A DNA stretch of 64,000 bases, taken from positions 12,457,678-12,521,677 of the forward strand of contig CM022671.1 of NCBI GenBank assembly GCA_012295275.1, given 5' to 3'. The position numbers were made by a program, and so were the translations under genes. Source of the stretch: Chrysomallon squamiferum. Taxonomy: Eukaryota > Mollusca > Gastropoda > Neomphalida > Peltospiridae. Below the pieces are notes generated by a model, which worked only from the letters and a program-made list of their open reading frames with translations, made no database searches and was not told where the DNA came from. This document shows, piece after piece, positions 1 through 12,912 of this stretch; the first letter of the stretch is position 1, and every line of letters begins with the position of its first letter.

Positions 1-192
1 GTTCAGAATAAAATATATAAAGTACTGACATGTAAATTAAATAGTTGAACACAATTCAGACAATATAAAGGTAAATAAGTAGATAAAACTAGTATTCTAA
101 TTGTTTATAAACCATTAGCAAGTTAAAGTATTTATTATTAATTTCTATTTATTTTAATAGATACAAACATATTCAAATAAACTGCAGTTATA
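1..192. other. Upstream region of DRC2
   Basis: AT-rich sequence before the DRC2 start codon. It should contain the 5'UTR and perhaps the promoter, but I see no clear TATA box, initiator or splice acceptor that fixes the transcription start. No coding sequence is visible. Confidence 0.4.
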
Positions 193-3100
193 ATGGCTCC
201 TAAGAAGAAGAAGAAGTCTGCGAAGCTTAAAATGACAGATGAAGAAAGAATTGCATATGAAGAGCAAAAACGTTTAGCAGAAGAAGAGATGAGGAAGAAA
301 AAGGAAGACATGTTGGCCCAATTTCTGAAAGTAAATAGAGCACCATTTGATTAAGAATTATTACCAAAATATTAGAAATAGATAAAAGCATATATATAAT
401 AAACATGTGCATTAGATATTACACAAAAATATTTATTTTCATGTTATTTAACTATATATAATACAATCAACATAATAGAAATGCTGTGCCATATTTTGGT
501 GAATATAAATATATATAAAATCAGAATTTTCACTGGTCAAGACAAATAAGTTTTTTCAATCCTCTGTTATCTTATTGAACAGAATTAACTGTAGTAATTT
601 ATGACTGAAGCTTTGTCCAAATAACCATAACAATTTAAAAACATAAATAGTTTCCTCTTATAGGACAAATTAACAAAAGAAGAAAAAGCAACACGATTCA
701 ATCTGAACAAACTCAATCATCAATGGAGAAACATTATGAGGGAATCCAAATCCCGTGAGTTGAAAAAAGACATTGAAATTCTCAGCCAGACATTTGAGAG
801 AGTTGTGGATCGGAAAGATGCTGTCATCAAGTCCTTGGCTAAAGATATCATGGAGGCTGAGGAGCAGTATGCTATGTGCTTGAGAAGTCATCTGCAGAAT
901 GTTGACAGCTTAATAGGTATCACTGCAAACCAGGAAATGTTGTTAAATTCAATTTTTTTTAGAAATTACTTTTCAAAAGTAAATTTGAAGTAAATAATTT
1001 TGCAGCCATATTTTAAAAATTAATTTGATGTTATTCAATGTATTTCAGTTTAAAACTAACATTATATATGAAAAAACATTTGTTGCATATGAAACATCCA
1101 TTCTAGTCAATGGATAACAGAAGTATAAAAAATTGTGATAGGCTTTTCTTTTTCGCATTAAGTCACAACCGCCACCTAAAAAACCCTCAACAACAAACAA
1201 ACAAACAAAAAATACCTTGTATAACAAATCTAGATAATAAAATGTGTTAACATATGTTATTTATTCATGACAGATCTGCAGAGACAGAGATTGGAAGCTC
1301 TGAAGGAACAGTATGAAACTGAACTTGCTATTATCAGAGAAGAATTTGATACTGAAAGAGCTATGATATTGGAACAAAGCCAAAAGGAAATGACTGATAT
1401 TGATGATATTTTATTTGCTATGGAGCAGAATTTCCAAGAACGTGAAAATGAGGCAAAGTCTGACTTTCAGAGCATGAGAGATGAAATTAAAAATAAGGTA
1501 ATCTATTCATATGAATTTAATGATTTCATCAGCTTTGAACCTTTGAATAACTTCACCGAACATTTCAGTGATCATGATTTTTATTTCCCCTGTACCTGTA
1601 GAATCTGCAGCATGTTATATCACATTTTCATCATCTTCATCTACTGTAGTTGAAATTTTGTCTTTAGAAGCAAATATCCTTCTCAGAGGTGAACAGGTTC
1701 ATTATAATTTCTTAAGTATTATATTTTTTACAAATTCTTTCTTGTAAAGTTTTCAGTATTTTTAAAACATGTAATCCATCTTTATATGGTAAATCCAATT
1801 ATCAACAAATCTAAAGCTAAGCATTTTCACTGTTAAATATTATTAAGAAAAAATGTATTTGTAATGCACATTAAAATAGCATCCAAAATAGCAATTTTTG
1901 TTAATATTTATTTAACTGGTTGGAATGTGTTTGTTTGTTTCTAAATCAGTATTTTTTTATTTATTTAAATAGAATCTTGAAGAGAAGCATGCACTGCGTG
2001 TTGTACTTGAATCCAAGGTTGATGACCTATGGCAGCAATTTAGACAAGCCCTGCAGAACTACAATGAAACAACAGAAGAAAGAAAAGTAGCATTTGAAAA
2101 TCTCAAAATTAAAGATGAAAAAAGTGCCAAAGAAATTGAATTACAGATGAGAAAACTTCAAAGAATATCAGTAAGTCTTGAATTTACAAATTTGGGTAGA
2201 GTGAAAGATTATATTTTATGACAACACCAATTTCAAGCTTTTACATTTGTACAGATGTTATTTCTTCCACTGTTGAAATTAAACATTTGATATATATATA
2301 TATAGTTTATTAAGTGCAAAACTAAATTAATATTGGGTTGAATTCTATTAGCCATCCAGACCCTAGACTAAGTAAAAAATGACTGAATTAGCAAATCTTT
2401 GAATTAGCAAATAATATTGTAATTATACCAGTTAATATGATTTTTGGTTTTAGGATCAAATTGCAACATTAAAGTCAAAAATGGCAAACACTGCAAAAGA
2501 ATGTGAAGAACGAAATAGAGCATTAAAAGAGGTTGGTAAAGCATTTCCTATTTTTTGAGCTTTTTAATAATAGCTATAACAAAAACAGTTTGGCAAATGT
2601 AGTAAAATAAAAAAAGACTGCAAAATGAAATGGAACACTTGATTCAAAATTATAACAGGACATGCAGTATAAAATTAAATTTGTAACTTATCTTAGTTGT
2701 TTTACAATGCAGTATTACAGTTGATAAATATTTTCAAATTTCAATTTGTCTTAAAGGGACTTTTGTTTGTCAAAGTTTAATAATTATTTCCAAAGATTTT
2801 CTTACAGATGTACGAGTGGAGAAAACAAATATAGAAAAATAACTTTCTTGTTAAAATTCATAAGTTGTTTTGTTTTGATTTTGATTTATTTATTATAATT
2901 TTTTTAATTTTAATTAAGTTGTTATTGGTAATTTGGAATGTTTGGTATGTTTTGTAATTTTTGGAATCTTATGTTTTGTTGATAAAATTTATTTTTTATT
3001 ATTGTTGTTTTTTGATAGGAACGTGAGAAAATGCTAGCTCACTTCCAGGATTTGAAGGCTCAGATGAATAAACTGAGAGATGCAGAACGTGATAAACTCA

Positions 3101-4753
3101 CTAAGTTAACACTAGAAAGCAATGCTGCCATTAAAGAACTGAAACGCCAGAAAGAAAAGGTATAATAACATGATTAGTATCAGGTAATTAATTGTACAGT
3201 GGTGATTAAGCATTTTAGATTTAGTTATTAAAAGTATTTAGCAGAAGACAGAGTGTCTGGAAAATGAAATAGGTGTATTTATAGAAGTTATGATTTATGT
3301 GTATTTTGATAGTCATAAATTTTGCCATATAAGAGAGTGAATCTTTATGATTTGTTTTTAGGTACTTTTAATATGTTAATGAATTTAAATTCTTTAAAAC
3401 TTGCGTAGGCTGAACTAATTCTGCGATTAGCTGAGATGTGTAGAAAACTGGAGACTGAGGAAGAGAAAGTTTTGCCATTTTATGCATCTTCACTTACTAC
3501 AGAAGAGCAGGATGACATCAAAGCAGCCATAATGGAAGAGCACACAGAACCTTTGTCTTTGGTTTGTTATTATGTCACTTTTATTTTTAAGCTGATATTC
3601 AAATAATTTTTGTCAGTGATGGACCAAGGGAGACAGAACTTATCAAATATTTTCTACCTGAATTTATAGTCAAACAAATTTTATTGTGAAGTTATATCTA
3701 CCAGACTCTTTGGTAATCATATATCTCTCCTTGTGTCTAGCTAATAATTGGAATAATAGTTAATTCTAAAAATAATTTAGTTTAGTATTATCAATGGAAT
3801 TTTACTGCATTTAAATAAACAAAAAGTTTCCTTGGTATTTATAGCTTATCACAGCTGTTGTTTAAAATATCCATCCAAATTTCATTTAAAAATTGGTGTA
3901 ATGTGTAAAATACAAGTTTTATTTAATTAGCAAATATTCATCATCATTAAAAATCTGAACTCATGAAATTTAGCTATTCAAGAGAATATCAACTGCATTT
4001 GCTTCTACAAAACCACGTCTTTTTTTCTATAATACAATGCTATTTATAATTGTCAGCTTATTGAGATATTAAAAACAAATAATATTAAAATAATGTTTTT
4101 AAAAGCAGAAACATGATTTGATTTAATATAATACATAATAATAAATGAACTCAAACACACCATATACTTGACTTGTTGTTTAGATCATGCATGAATATTC
4201 ATCTCTGGAAAACTGGAGAAAACGACATGACAAAGTTCTTCTCGACAAGCTAGCCCTGGACAAAGAGAAGCAGACATTACTGCAAGAGAATCAACAGCTT
4301 CGCACACTGCTCAAACAATACCTTGATGGAATATCAGTCAATGATGAAATTCTCTCACAAGTCAACCCATTGTTTATCATCAACAACAAAACTAATGTCA
4401 AGTAGGTGTCATTAGTCTACATGCTTAATAATTTCTTTTCAGTTTGATTTTTATATTGTGTAATCATTACACTGTAATGTGTGTTTGACAAAATTACATA
4501 AAAAATACACACATACACACACACACATACACATACACATACATATATATATATATAAATATATAGATCATATGAATTGTTTTAAATTAAAAATATCTAT
4601 TACCAATATCAATCATTTTTTTTAATGTATATTAATATTTATTTTGTTTTGTTTTCCAGACTTACTGCATCTGTAGCAGATCCACGCATACGGCGACCTG
4701 CCCCACAGACAGTTATAGAAGCAGCACATGTTGTTAAATATATATTACCATGA
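193..4753 (+). CDS. DRC2: Dynein regulatory complex subunit 2 (CCDC65), nine exons
   Basis: Exons 193-330, 664-916, 1274-1497, 1973-2170, 2454-2531, 3019-3159, 3409-3561, 4184-4401 and 4660-4753 join in frame to 498 residues; the human protein is about 484. All junctions are GT-AG. The product is a coiled-coil scaffold subunit of the nexin-dynein regulatory complex, which links outer doublet microtubules and controls dynein in motile cilia and flagella. Family hallmarks seen: a lysine-rich start ([11 protein letters not shown]), the block [15 protein letters not shown] at residues 84-98, [12 protein letters not shown]-type segments in the middle, [20 protein letters not shown] at 440-459, and a TVIEAAHVV tail. 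The ATG at 193 is chosen because the lysine-rich start matches the family. Exon 5 uses the weak donor GAG|gttggt, because the stronger GTAAAG four bases on would bring in a stop. Identification rests on recognising the family sequence. Confidence 0.95.
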
Positions 4754-4827
4754 TCCTATTGAAAACATATTTATCACTGATAAATGATTTTTAAGATTTT
4801 AATTTATTTTTCTCAAGTTCCTGACGT

Positions 4828-4833
4828 AATAAA
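4828..4833 (+). terminator. Poly(A) signal of DRC2
   Basis: A canonical AATAAA lies about 75 bases after the DRC2 stop codon, on the coding strand. Confidence 0.6.
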
Positions 4834-5233
4834 TTTAATATGTTTATTTTTATATTTGAAAATGTTTTCATGTAATTATAAATTTTGAAAAAGAATCGTA
4901 GGAATTTCAGTGCCAGATAATGGATATATATATCTAGAAAATGAAACAAGAGTATTTTTGCTATTGTTTTAAAGAGTATCTTTAATAATAGAAATAATAA
5001 TAATCATTTTGTTTTTGATATTTCTAAATGATTGCTATATTTGTCCAAATAACTATTTTATGTTAATTATAAAAGATTACAGTAAAGTACCTGACATTCC
5101 GAGAAGAGATTTTATTGTGACCTTATTTCTTAAGGAAATGTAGAAAAATATATATGAAACTAATGATATAGCAATTTTGCAAAATTTGCTCAGTCTGTCA
5201 AGATTTCGCTTTTTAAGTTTTCTCTGTATGAAA

Positions 5234-5241
5234 TGACGTCA
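5234..5241. promoter_or_regulatory. CRE palindrome TGACGTCA
   Basis: Perfect 8-base CREB/ATF palindrome, 480 bases after the DRC2 stop codon. It is not at an obvious promoter, so function is doubtful. Confidence 0.3.
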
Positions 5242-5332
5242 TGATAAAAGCTAAAATAATTGTCACCAAGCATCTAAGATGTAATTATTTTATTATCATG
5301 CATTGTTATCATCAGCAGACAGTAATACAGTT

Positions 5333-5436
5333 ATCTACATTTAAGTTTTTTGTATAAGCTTTCACAAATACTCTGTTCTTGTACTTCTGTACATTATGGC
5401 TAATGCTTCATGTCATTTCAAAACAAGTGATTCGGT
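5333..5436 (+). repeat. Copy A of a 104-base inverted dispersed repeat
   Basis: This segment reappears in reverse complement at 8681-8782. By eye they differ by one 2-base indel and two substitutions, so the duplication looks recent. It is not low-complexity and has no long ORF. The flanks of the two copies do not match. Confidence 0.85.
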
Positions 5437-7584
5437 AACTGAATTATTTCTTTTTGTGGTGCAGTGTAATCTTCTGCATTAATAACTCAGTTGTTAAAAA
5501 ATAGTAATATTTAATGTTGGTCAATGTGAACAGAAAACAAAAATATGTATTTGAATTTGTGAACATAAATAAAAATTGAATACCATTAGTATTGCATTTT
5601 TGGTTATCATTATAGACAAAAAAAAAGAAGATAAAAAACAACAACATCAAACAACCCAACCCCACCAAAAAACAACAACAAAATATATAAATAAACAAAC
5701 AAATAAAATACCCACATACTGTGTATGTTTACGTTCATTGCTGTTAAAATATACAGGTATTATGGGCTGACATGGTAAGTAACTTGTATTAAGTATATTT
5801 TAGTAGATACTTATATGATGCTGAATACTAAGGGGGGGGGAGTCAGTGGGCTACTCTGAAATTGACAGCTAGCATTGTATCTTTTGCACGAACGTTTTTA
5901 TTAGTGAGTACAGTCATAATATGTTTTGATAAAAACATGGGGAACTTGTTAGGAGATTTTGAAATGAGTAAAATGTAGAATCAACTGGTTTATATATTTA
6001 ATTAACCCAGCGATCAGTGACTGAAACATATGGTATTCATTCAGTTTAGGTTTTACTCGGTATCTTTCTACGGTTTCTTATTTTACTTCTAGTGCTAATA
6101 TGAAAGACTAAAATCTGCAAGATATGTACTATCTGGTAGTTGTTAATAAAGGGGTTTATTTTAATACATTTTTCAAGAATTCCCATCGTGGCAATATCAA
6201 GAAATTTCTTCTGATAATGTATGCCAAGACTGATTTCAAATCGTTTGAGTTTATTTGTAGCGATGGAAAAAGGGGTTTCGCAGGGTTGTGAACAGCATTT
6301 CCCTACTTTTTAATTTCAATTTTATGTATTAGTATGGAGTTAGATACTTTTATTAGCTGTCTTCTCCATGTTTCTTGCAGTTTCAGATTAATTTGTTTAT
6401 TGTATGTAATTATAGTTGCATATTTATTATGATCTCATAAGCAACATATGTATTAAGTTAAATAATTCGGTCTTTCTTTAGTGAATTAATAACTTTGCAG
6501 CAGAACGTGAATGGTGGCAGCCTAACTAGATCCCTAATATGGACGTATTACAGTAAAAACACACATTTTACTCATATTACAGTACTCAACTGCTTCACTT
6601 GCCATATCTATAAAAAATTAATAAAACAACATTTCTTAACCATCTTATGATAACAAGAGTGCACTTGCAAAACTGTAAACTGTTTATGTGTCATAATTAA
6701 TTTTAAAACCGCCCCATACAAAAATGATAATAAAAACAAAATATATTCTACAAATTATAAAATGCTAGAAAATTTAACCTTTTTAATTTTTATTTTCTAT
6801 GTAAAGCGCTTTAGATGAATTGGAAAGAATATTTACAGTGCTTTAATTTAAAATAATATAGAACTTCTAAAGGTATATGGAACAAATATCTGATGGCCAC
6901 CAAAAAGACACAAATACATCAATGAACTTCGGGCTCTTCAGACGTCGAAGTGATACAAAAACCAGACTGGATCTGTTCGCCAATTATCATATGTGTATAT
7001 CGGTACATTCACGGTACATAAAAATCCGTTGTCTATTTGAGTAACTATACCAACTGTTTACTTGTTTTTCTAGAATTAGAAATTGTCTGAATTAGGGTGG
7101 GTTATAAATAATTCAATACTTTTTCTATTATCTGTCATCAATAAAAAAAATTGCATTTTTAGTTCACAGATTTTTTATTTTTCCCGGGACGGTTTAGTAA
7201 CGTCTGATGCACTCAGCCCTATGGATCTTAGCGTGCTCATTTCCATCACGTCATGTTACATAACTACACTGAAACATAACATGAGTAAGATAAAAACACG
7301 TTAAAATTTATGGAATTTGGATCGATCAGACATTATACGTTTATGACCAGCTATCCGTTTAAAAAATAAAATAAAATAAATAAATAAATAAATAATAATA
7401 ATTTAACGTTTAGAAAATTTATATGCCACCGACGTTAGCGTCGTATCATGTGTGTTTTTAATATTATTGTTCTAGTTCTAGACATTATTTTGCGTTTTAA
7501 TATACTAAAAATTTCAAACCCAGCATTTTAAACTGGTTTATGTTATACATACACAAAACAAAATACATTTTTATATAACAAATA

Positions 7585-7590
7585 TTTATT
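7585..7590 (-). terminator. Possible poly(A) signal of the glycine-rich gene
   Basis: AATAAA on the minus strand, about 510 bases after the stop at 8098. The stretch between is U-rich on the sense strand. A variant ATTAAA lies much closer, at 8082-8087, so which one is used is uncertain. Confidence 0.35.
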
Positions 7591-8097
7591 TCCATACACA
7601 CAAATTATGTATATCGGTAATTACAAACAGTGATCTCTCATACCAGTCACAAGCATAAAGTCTGTAAAAAAAAAAAATAAAAAAAAAATGAAAAAAAAAT
7701 AAAATAATAATAATAATAATAAATAACTAAATAAACATATAAGAAAAAATACATAGACAGAAATATTATTTAACTGAATGCTATATGTCAGAATATTAAA
7801 AAAGTCTGAAAAAAAAAACTAAATGAAAGAAAAACAAAAACAAACCAATAAATAAATAAAAGAAACAGAAAATAAAGAAAAAAAGAGAAGAAAATAAGCA
7901 TGATGCATAAAATTTTAAGATAAACAACCATAACAACAAGAAAAAAAGTAAAAAAAAGTAGAAAAAAACAAGAAGCAATAAATAAATAAATAAACAAACA
8001 AATAATAAAAATCATCAATAAAGAACACGTTTCTGATAGATATGTAGATACAAGAAGTAAGTGATTTTAACATATTACCCTTTTAATAATTCCTAGT

Positions 8098-11000
8098 TCA
8101 GCCTGTAAATAAAATAAAAAAATAATAATGTAAATCAAATTTATACAGAAATAAATTATTATTAGCATTTTAATACAACACAGTCTAATTAGGCAAATTT
8201 GCAGGTATCCAAAAATTTAAAACCTATAAATTATTATTTTTTATAAAATAGGTTAAAGATAAAAATACTAAACTGCATAGATAAATTTGCCAATATTACA
8301 AAGTCTGTTATGGTGTTACGTATTTATTATTATATAGTTTTTGTATGTTAGTCTTGTTTCTAATTACGATACGAGTGCATAAGTTCTGCCAGCTAATTGA
8401 CAACTGTTATCAGCAGCAAGTAGCCTTTTAAATGCACCTTCTCATTAACGGAATAGCACAGCTGTGTAACGTCATGTGGAACTCATTTGAACTAAATATA
8501 AACTGATAGAGGACCGCAAAAGTCAAAGAACATACTTACCAATAATATCAGATGCATCATACGTCGGGACAAGTCGGTTACCAACAATAGTAAGATCTGC
8601 AGAATCCACTGTTGTAAATAAATAATATATATATATATATATATATAATAAAATGACATAAAATCCTCTCAAATATATTTACCGAATCACTTGTTTTCAA
8701 ATGACATGAAGCATTAGCCATAATGTACAGAAGTACAAGAACAGAGTACTTGTGAAAGCTTATAAAAAACTTAAATGTAGATATATATTCTTATTTTGCT
8801 GATATAATAATAATAATAGTAATGGAATATATTCTATATTGGTGAACAGAAATCTGCAAATCTCTTAAATGTTAGAAATAAAAATAATCTAGTTACTTAC
8901 ATCCAATTGGCATCATGCCACCAACTGAAAGTTAATAAATAATTCATTAGTAATTGAAAAAGAAGATTTGCGCTAAGAAACGTTTTCATAAAACTACTAA
9001 ACCTTATAATTTAAAAAATGTCAAAAATAAGTTTAAAAAACCTAAGCATCCAAAACCCCCAAAGATATTCAAAATAAATTTCAAAATTATAATGAATCAG
9101 CAAAAGCCGACTAAATAAATATAAGTTATTAAGTAAAGCAATGTATCGCCCATACATTTTATTTTCTATTTCTTTCTTTATTTATTTAATTACTACAATA
9201 TTTTGTTGTTCTTAAAGTATTATTTTTTGTTTTGTTTTCATATAGTTTGTATGCTTGTATTAGAGATCAATGTTTGTAATTACAGGTATACACATTTTAT
9301 GTGTTAGCAAATAAATATTTGTTACTTTAAAAACATGCATTTTGTTTAACGTTTATATGATATAAATACATTAACTCGGCACCCGAGCATTTATATATTA
9401 TACATATCTGAGTATGTATGTGTAAAGAAATGTTAATCAGTATTAACTGTATTATAAATAGGTTTACTCACCAGATGGATAAAAGAATGCATCTGGAGCA
9501 TCTGGAAAATAATTTGTATGAGTGAATGCGTGAAAATAAATGTGCTACTTAGAGCAAGCAGTTGTGAAGCAATCATGCTCTCTCACAAAGTCAAGGTTTG
9601 TATTTACAAGATTTTCATTTACATCTAAGCCATCATTTTTAAACAAATAAAGAGGAAGGTATGTGATAACTGATTAATTAAAATTCCGAAGGCAACACCT
9701 TTTTATACTAACAGTTATTTGGTGTCAAGCACACGTTTTTCAGAAATGACAAATGACAAACGTTGCAGCCATTCCAAACTGTTCTCTTAGCTATTAGTAT
9801 TTATCTATTACTCGAGAAATCATATAATACCAATCTGTGAATTACTTTCAAAGGATATACTGATTAGGAAAGTAACCAAACGGAAGAATTAAAAGCACCT
9901 ATCATTCACTGAGATACAGCAGGTTTACCAATGTAAAGATAAGAAAGTCAGGATATACTTAAATATGTTGATGTTTATGAATATGTATAGTTATCTGCCT
10001 CACTTTCTGTTACTGTGCTTTGCATGAATACCTATCTACTTTCATGCATTTATATTTGTGTGTGTGTATGTGTGTGTGCGTGTGTGTGTATACGTATTCA
10101 AAAACCAAAACGTATGATACTTACCACCAATAAAGAAAGTTTGTTCTGAAGAAAAAGAAAATTTAAATAAGTAAGTAAATAAATAAATAAAGAAGAAGAA
10201 GAAGAAAGAACAGTGTGACATTTCCAAACTATAATATGATTTCAGTAACAACAACTAGTATCAACTGTTTTAAATTACATAAACTTCATCTCACTTTTCC
10301 AGAATATTTTCATCTTTTGCATAAGACATAAACAATTTCAAAACTGAAAAGCTCTGAGTTATATATATATATATATATATATGACAATGAATAATATAAT
10401 CTACATTTTATACATGACACTGACAGTCTAAATAATGAGAACTAATTATGTAAGATGAGGACACTGTAAAGACTGAGAACTAATTATAACAATGTTTTAC
10501 ATATGACACTGACAGTCTAAATAATGAGAACTAATTATGTAAGATGAGGACACTGTAAAGACTGAGAACTAATTATAACAATGTTTTACACATGACACTG
10601 ACAGTCTAAATAATGAGAACTAATTATGTAAGATGAGGACACTGTAAAGACTGAGAACTAATTATAACAATGTTTTACGTATGACACTGATAGCTAAATA
10701 GAACAATATTTTACATAAAACGTTTACGTTATAAAGAGAGAACCAATATTAACAATTAATATTTAAAGACTGAAAACTAATTAAAACTTATGTTACTAAA
10801 TAAAAAACTAAAAAAAACTATAAAAAAATGAAATTCTAAATATAAGACTTTATTAAACTGAAAAAATAATAAAAACATAAAATGCTCATAATGTAAAGAC
10901 TGATAATTAATTAAGCACTATGTTTTACATAATAAGAAGCCGATGAAGTAACAGTTTAAAACCAATTAGAACTAATTTTTACATAAGATCTTTAAACATT

Positions 11001-11616
11001 GAGAACTAACAAGAATTATATTTTACATAAGACCTTGACAATGTAAAAACTGAGAATAATTACAACTTTATTTGATATTGTAAACACTTAAAATGAATTA
11101 GACTAAGCACGATAAGACGCCGACAGTGTAAACACCGAGAACTAATTAGAACTTGGTTTTACATAAGATATTAACAATATAATGAGAACTAACAGATCTA
11201 TGTTTTATATATTTGACGTTGAAAATGTGAAAATTTGAGAACTTAAAGAAAAAACAAAACAAAAAACTGATAATAATAACATACGTCTGGGAGCCATTCT
11301 TCGTGTCGTTCGTGTAGGTGCAGCTGACGGGTGTCTGCTGATGGTGGCGCTGGGAACATTACTGGTGTAACGTAGACCTCCTCCTAGCCCTCCAACTCTG
11401 TCAATGAGACCACCTCCAAGACCCAGACCTGCAAGACCTCCAAGTCCGCCAAGCAAACCTCCACCAGGGTAATATGCTATATCTGGCATATCTGTGACAA
11501 GTAAGTAAATACATAACTAAATGAATAATTAAAATAAAATAAATTTTGGGATACGTCATTGTTAGAGTTATGTTTGACTTTTAAGATTATTATTACTATT
11601 ATTATTATTATTATTA

Positions 11617-11655
<39 letters not shown>

Positions 11656-12156
11656 ATTTTGATAATTTTGAGTTGTTATAGTGTGTATTTGAGTTTCACT
11701 ATTTGTAAAATTAATCAAAGAGTAAACTATTTGTATAATAAGAAAAGTTTGAATACTTACCTCCAAAACCTATAAGTCCACCACCACCAAGATCTGAAAA
11801 ATTTAGAAAAAAAAATGAAGACTTAAATTTTGTTTAGCAAACTAATTGGACTATTTTTATGTGTCATGAACATCCGCATATTTTTGCACGTCGAGTGAGG
11901 TCCTGGTCCAAACACTTGTCTTTTTTGTCTTTGTTTTACGATAATGGATGCGGATCTCCCTAGAGGTGTATTTAGTCGAATGCAGTATTTCTTTCACAGT
12001 TGTATACAAATTATTTCATAAAATAAACATATTGAACAAAATTTATAAAGGAAATAACTTTTATTTTAACAATATGAAAATTATTATTATAACATGCTTA
12101 CATAAAGAGGAAGCCATGACAGGCAAAAGGCAAAGCACTGTAATGAAGCTGTTCAT
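8098..12156 (-). CDS. Secreted glycine-rich protein, matrix-type, eight exons
   Basis: Exons in transcription order: 12102-12156, 11761-11793, 11285-11491, 10125-10145, 9472-9501, 8901-8924, 8540-8608, 8098-8102. They sum to 444 nt (147 residues plus stop). All seven introns are phase 1 with GT-AG ends, and five exons are only 21-69 nt. The product starts with a signal peptide (MNSFITVLCLLPVMASS). A Gly/Leu-rich stretch follows (about residues 19-70, repeated GGL/GLG), then a basic Ser/Thr/Arg linker ending RTTRRMAPR, and a C-terminal part with alternating aromatic and Gly-Gly segments ending DASDIIGG. No enzyme domain is visible. Composition suggests an extracellular structural protein such as a shell or cuticle matrix component; that is inference. 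The last exon adds only GC plus TGA, so the 3' end is the weakest part of the model. The 8540-8608 exon has two in-frame acceptor choices, 12 nt apart. Confidence 0.8.
8405..8465 (+). repeat. Decayed fragment of a molluscan dispersed repeat
   Basis: The stretch containing ATCAGCAGCAAG, then CTTTTAAATGCACC, then GGAATAGCACA resembles the block AGCAGCAAGGGATCTTTTA...TGCACC...GGATAGCACA that I recall as very common in molluscan genomic sequence. It lies in the last intron of the glycine-rich gene. The assignment is from memory. Confidence 0.45.
8624..8647. repeat. (AT)n microsatellite
   Basis: About 12 AT units just upstream, in the sense of the gene, of the acceptor of exon 8540-8608. It falls where the branch point would be. 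Confidence 0.9.
8681..8782 (-). repeat. Copy B of the 104-base inverted repeat
   Basis: Reverse complement of 5333-5436, about 97% identical by eye. It lies in the intron between exons 8901-8924 and 8540-8608 of the glycine-rich gene. Confidence 0.85.
10362..10381. repeat. (TA)n microsatellite
   Basis: About ten TA units next to the start of the 89-base minisatellite, in the same intron. Confidence 0.85.
10414..11250. repeat. 89-base minisatellite with decayed flank
   Basis: The phrase ATGACACTGA recurs at 10414, 10503, 10592 and 10681, giving a strict 89-base period. Three nearly identical units fill 10414-10680. From 10681 to about 11250, diverged pieces of the same unit continue (variants of GAGAACTAATTA, TTTTACATAAGA and ACACTGTAAA), so one side of the array is young and the other old. 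The whole array is in the 1.1-kb intron between exons 11285-11491 and 10125-10145 of the glycine-rich gene. Confidence 0.9.
11586..11654. repeat. (ATT)n microsatellite
   Basis: Imperfect ATT/TTA array in the 267-base intron between exons 11761-11793 and 11285-11491. Confidence 0.9.
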
Positions 12157-12674
12157 ACTGAATTATCCCTGAAACATAAAATAAAATACACATGTATATA
12201 TGATGTATATTTGTATGGTATGTGTGGTGCTTGCTTGTACGTGTTTGCTTGCGTGTGTGACTACATGCATGCATGCGTATGTATATGTATATGAATATAT
12301 GTTAGAGATATAAATGAGTTTTGAAAGGGTTTTTCAAGGCAATATCTGTTACATGTTTTCACGTCTAAACTGTGATGAATATAGTCAGCGATAGTTTACA
12401 TTTAGAATTATGGCAAATGTGCATCGCTAGCTGATTGGAACTGGTAGTTGGACTAAAAAGCCCTCTCTATTTTGTACATTTTCAATTGGTTAAACATGTT
12501 CAAATTTAGAATCCGTAATCATCACTGGATCAGTACAACGAAATTCCAGATTAATGTGTAAGAGGATCAATTTACTGACGACACCAGTAAAGCTTAGCTT
12601 TTAAAACTTAAAAACAAGTACAGGTAAGTAGTCTCCAAAACGAAATGTAAATACATTTTACTGTAAAGAAACAG

Positions 12675-12701
12675 AAAAAAAAAAAAAAAAAAAAAAAAAA
12701 A
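12675..12701. repeat. Poly(A) tract
   Basis: Run of 27 A on the plus strand (poly-T in the sense of the glycine-rich gene), inside its 5'UTR intron. Confidence 0.9.
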
Positions 12702-12912
12702 GAAAACAAACAACAATAGAAAAACACCACCCCAAACCCCAAAACCCCCTCTAAAGATCAACAAAACAAAAAACTATGATGATAGTAACTGTACCTTCAT
12801 AATGACAAGGCATGTAAAATATCAGCCTTCAGCTTAAGAAAATTAAAATAACTAAATTAATAATAAAATAAAATAAAATAAAACACATTTCTTAACAATG
12901 TCCTATACTCAC

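Larger units (their letters stand above)
4834..7584. other. Intergenic region between DRC2 and the glycine-rich gene
   Basis: AT-rich sequence between two genes that converge. It holds one arm of a 104-base inverted duplication (5333-5436), a CRE palindrome at 5234-5241, a C/A-rich simple stretch near 5620-5700, and a short (ATAA)n/(AAT)n tract near 7365-7400. The segments at 6170-6300 and 6880-7050 are less AT-rich, but every frame has stops and I recognise no product. Confidence 0.5.

Noticed and set aside
2532-2540. Stronger donor GTAAAG for DRC2 exon 5
   Set aside because: Using it brings a TGA into frame in exon 6; the weaker GTTGGT donor keeps the conserved protein intact.
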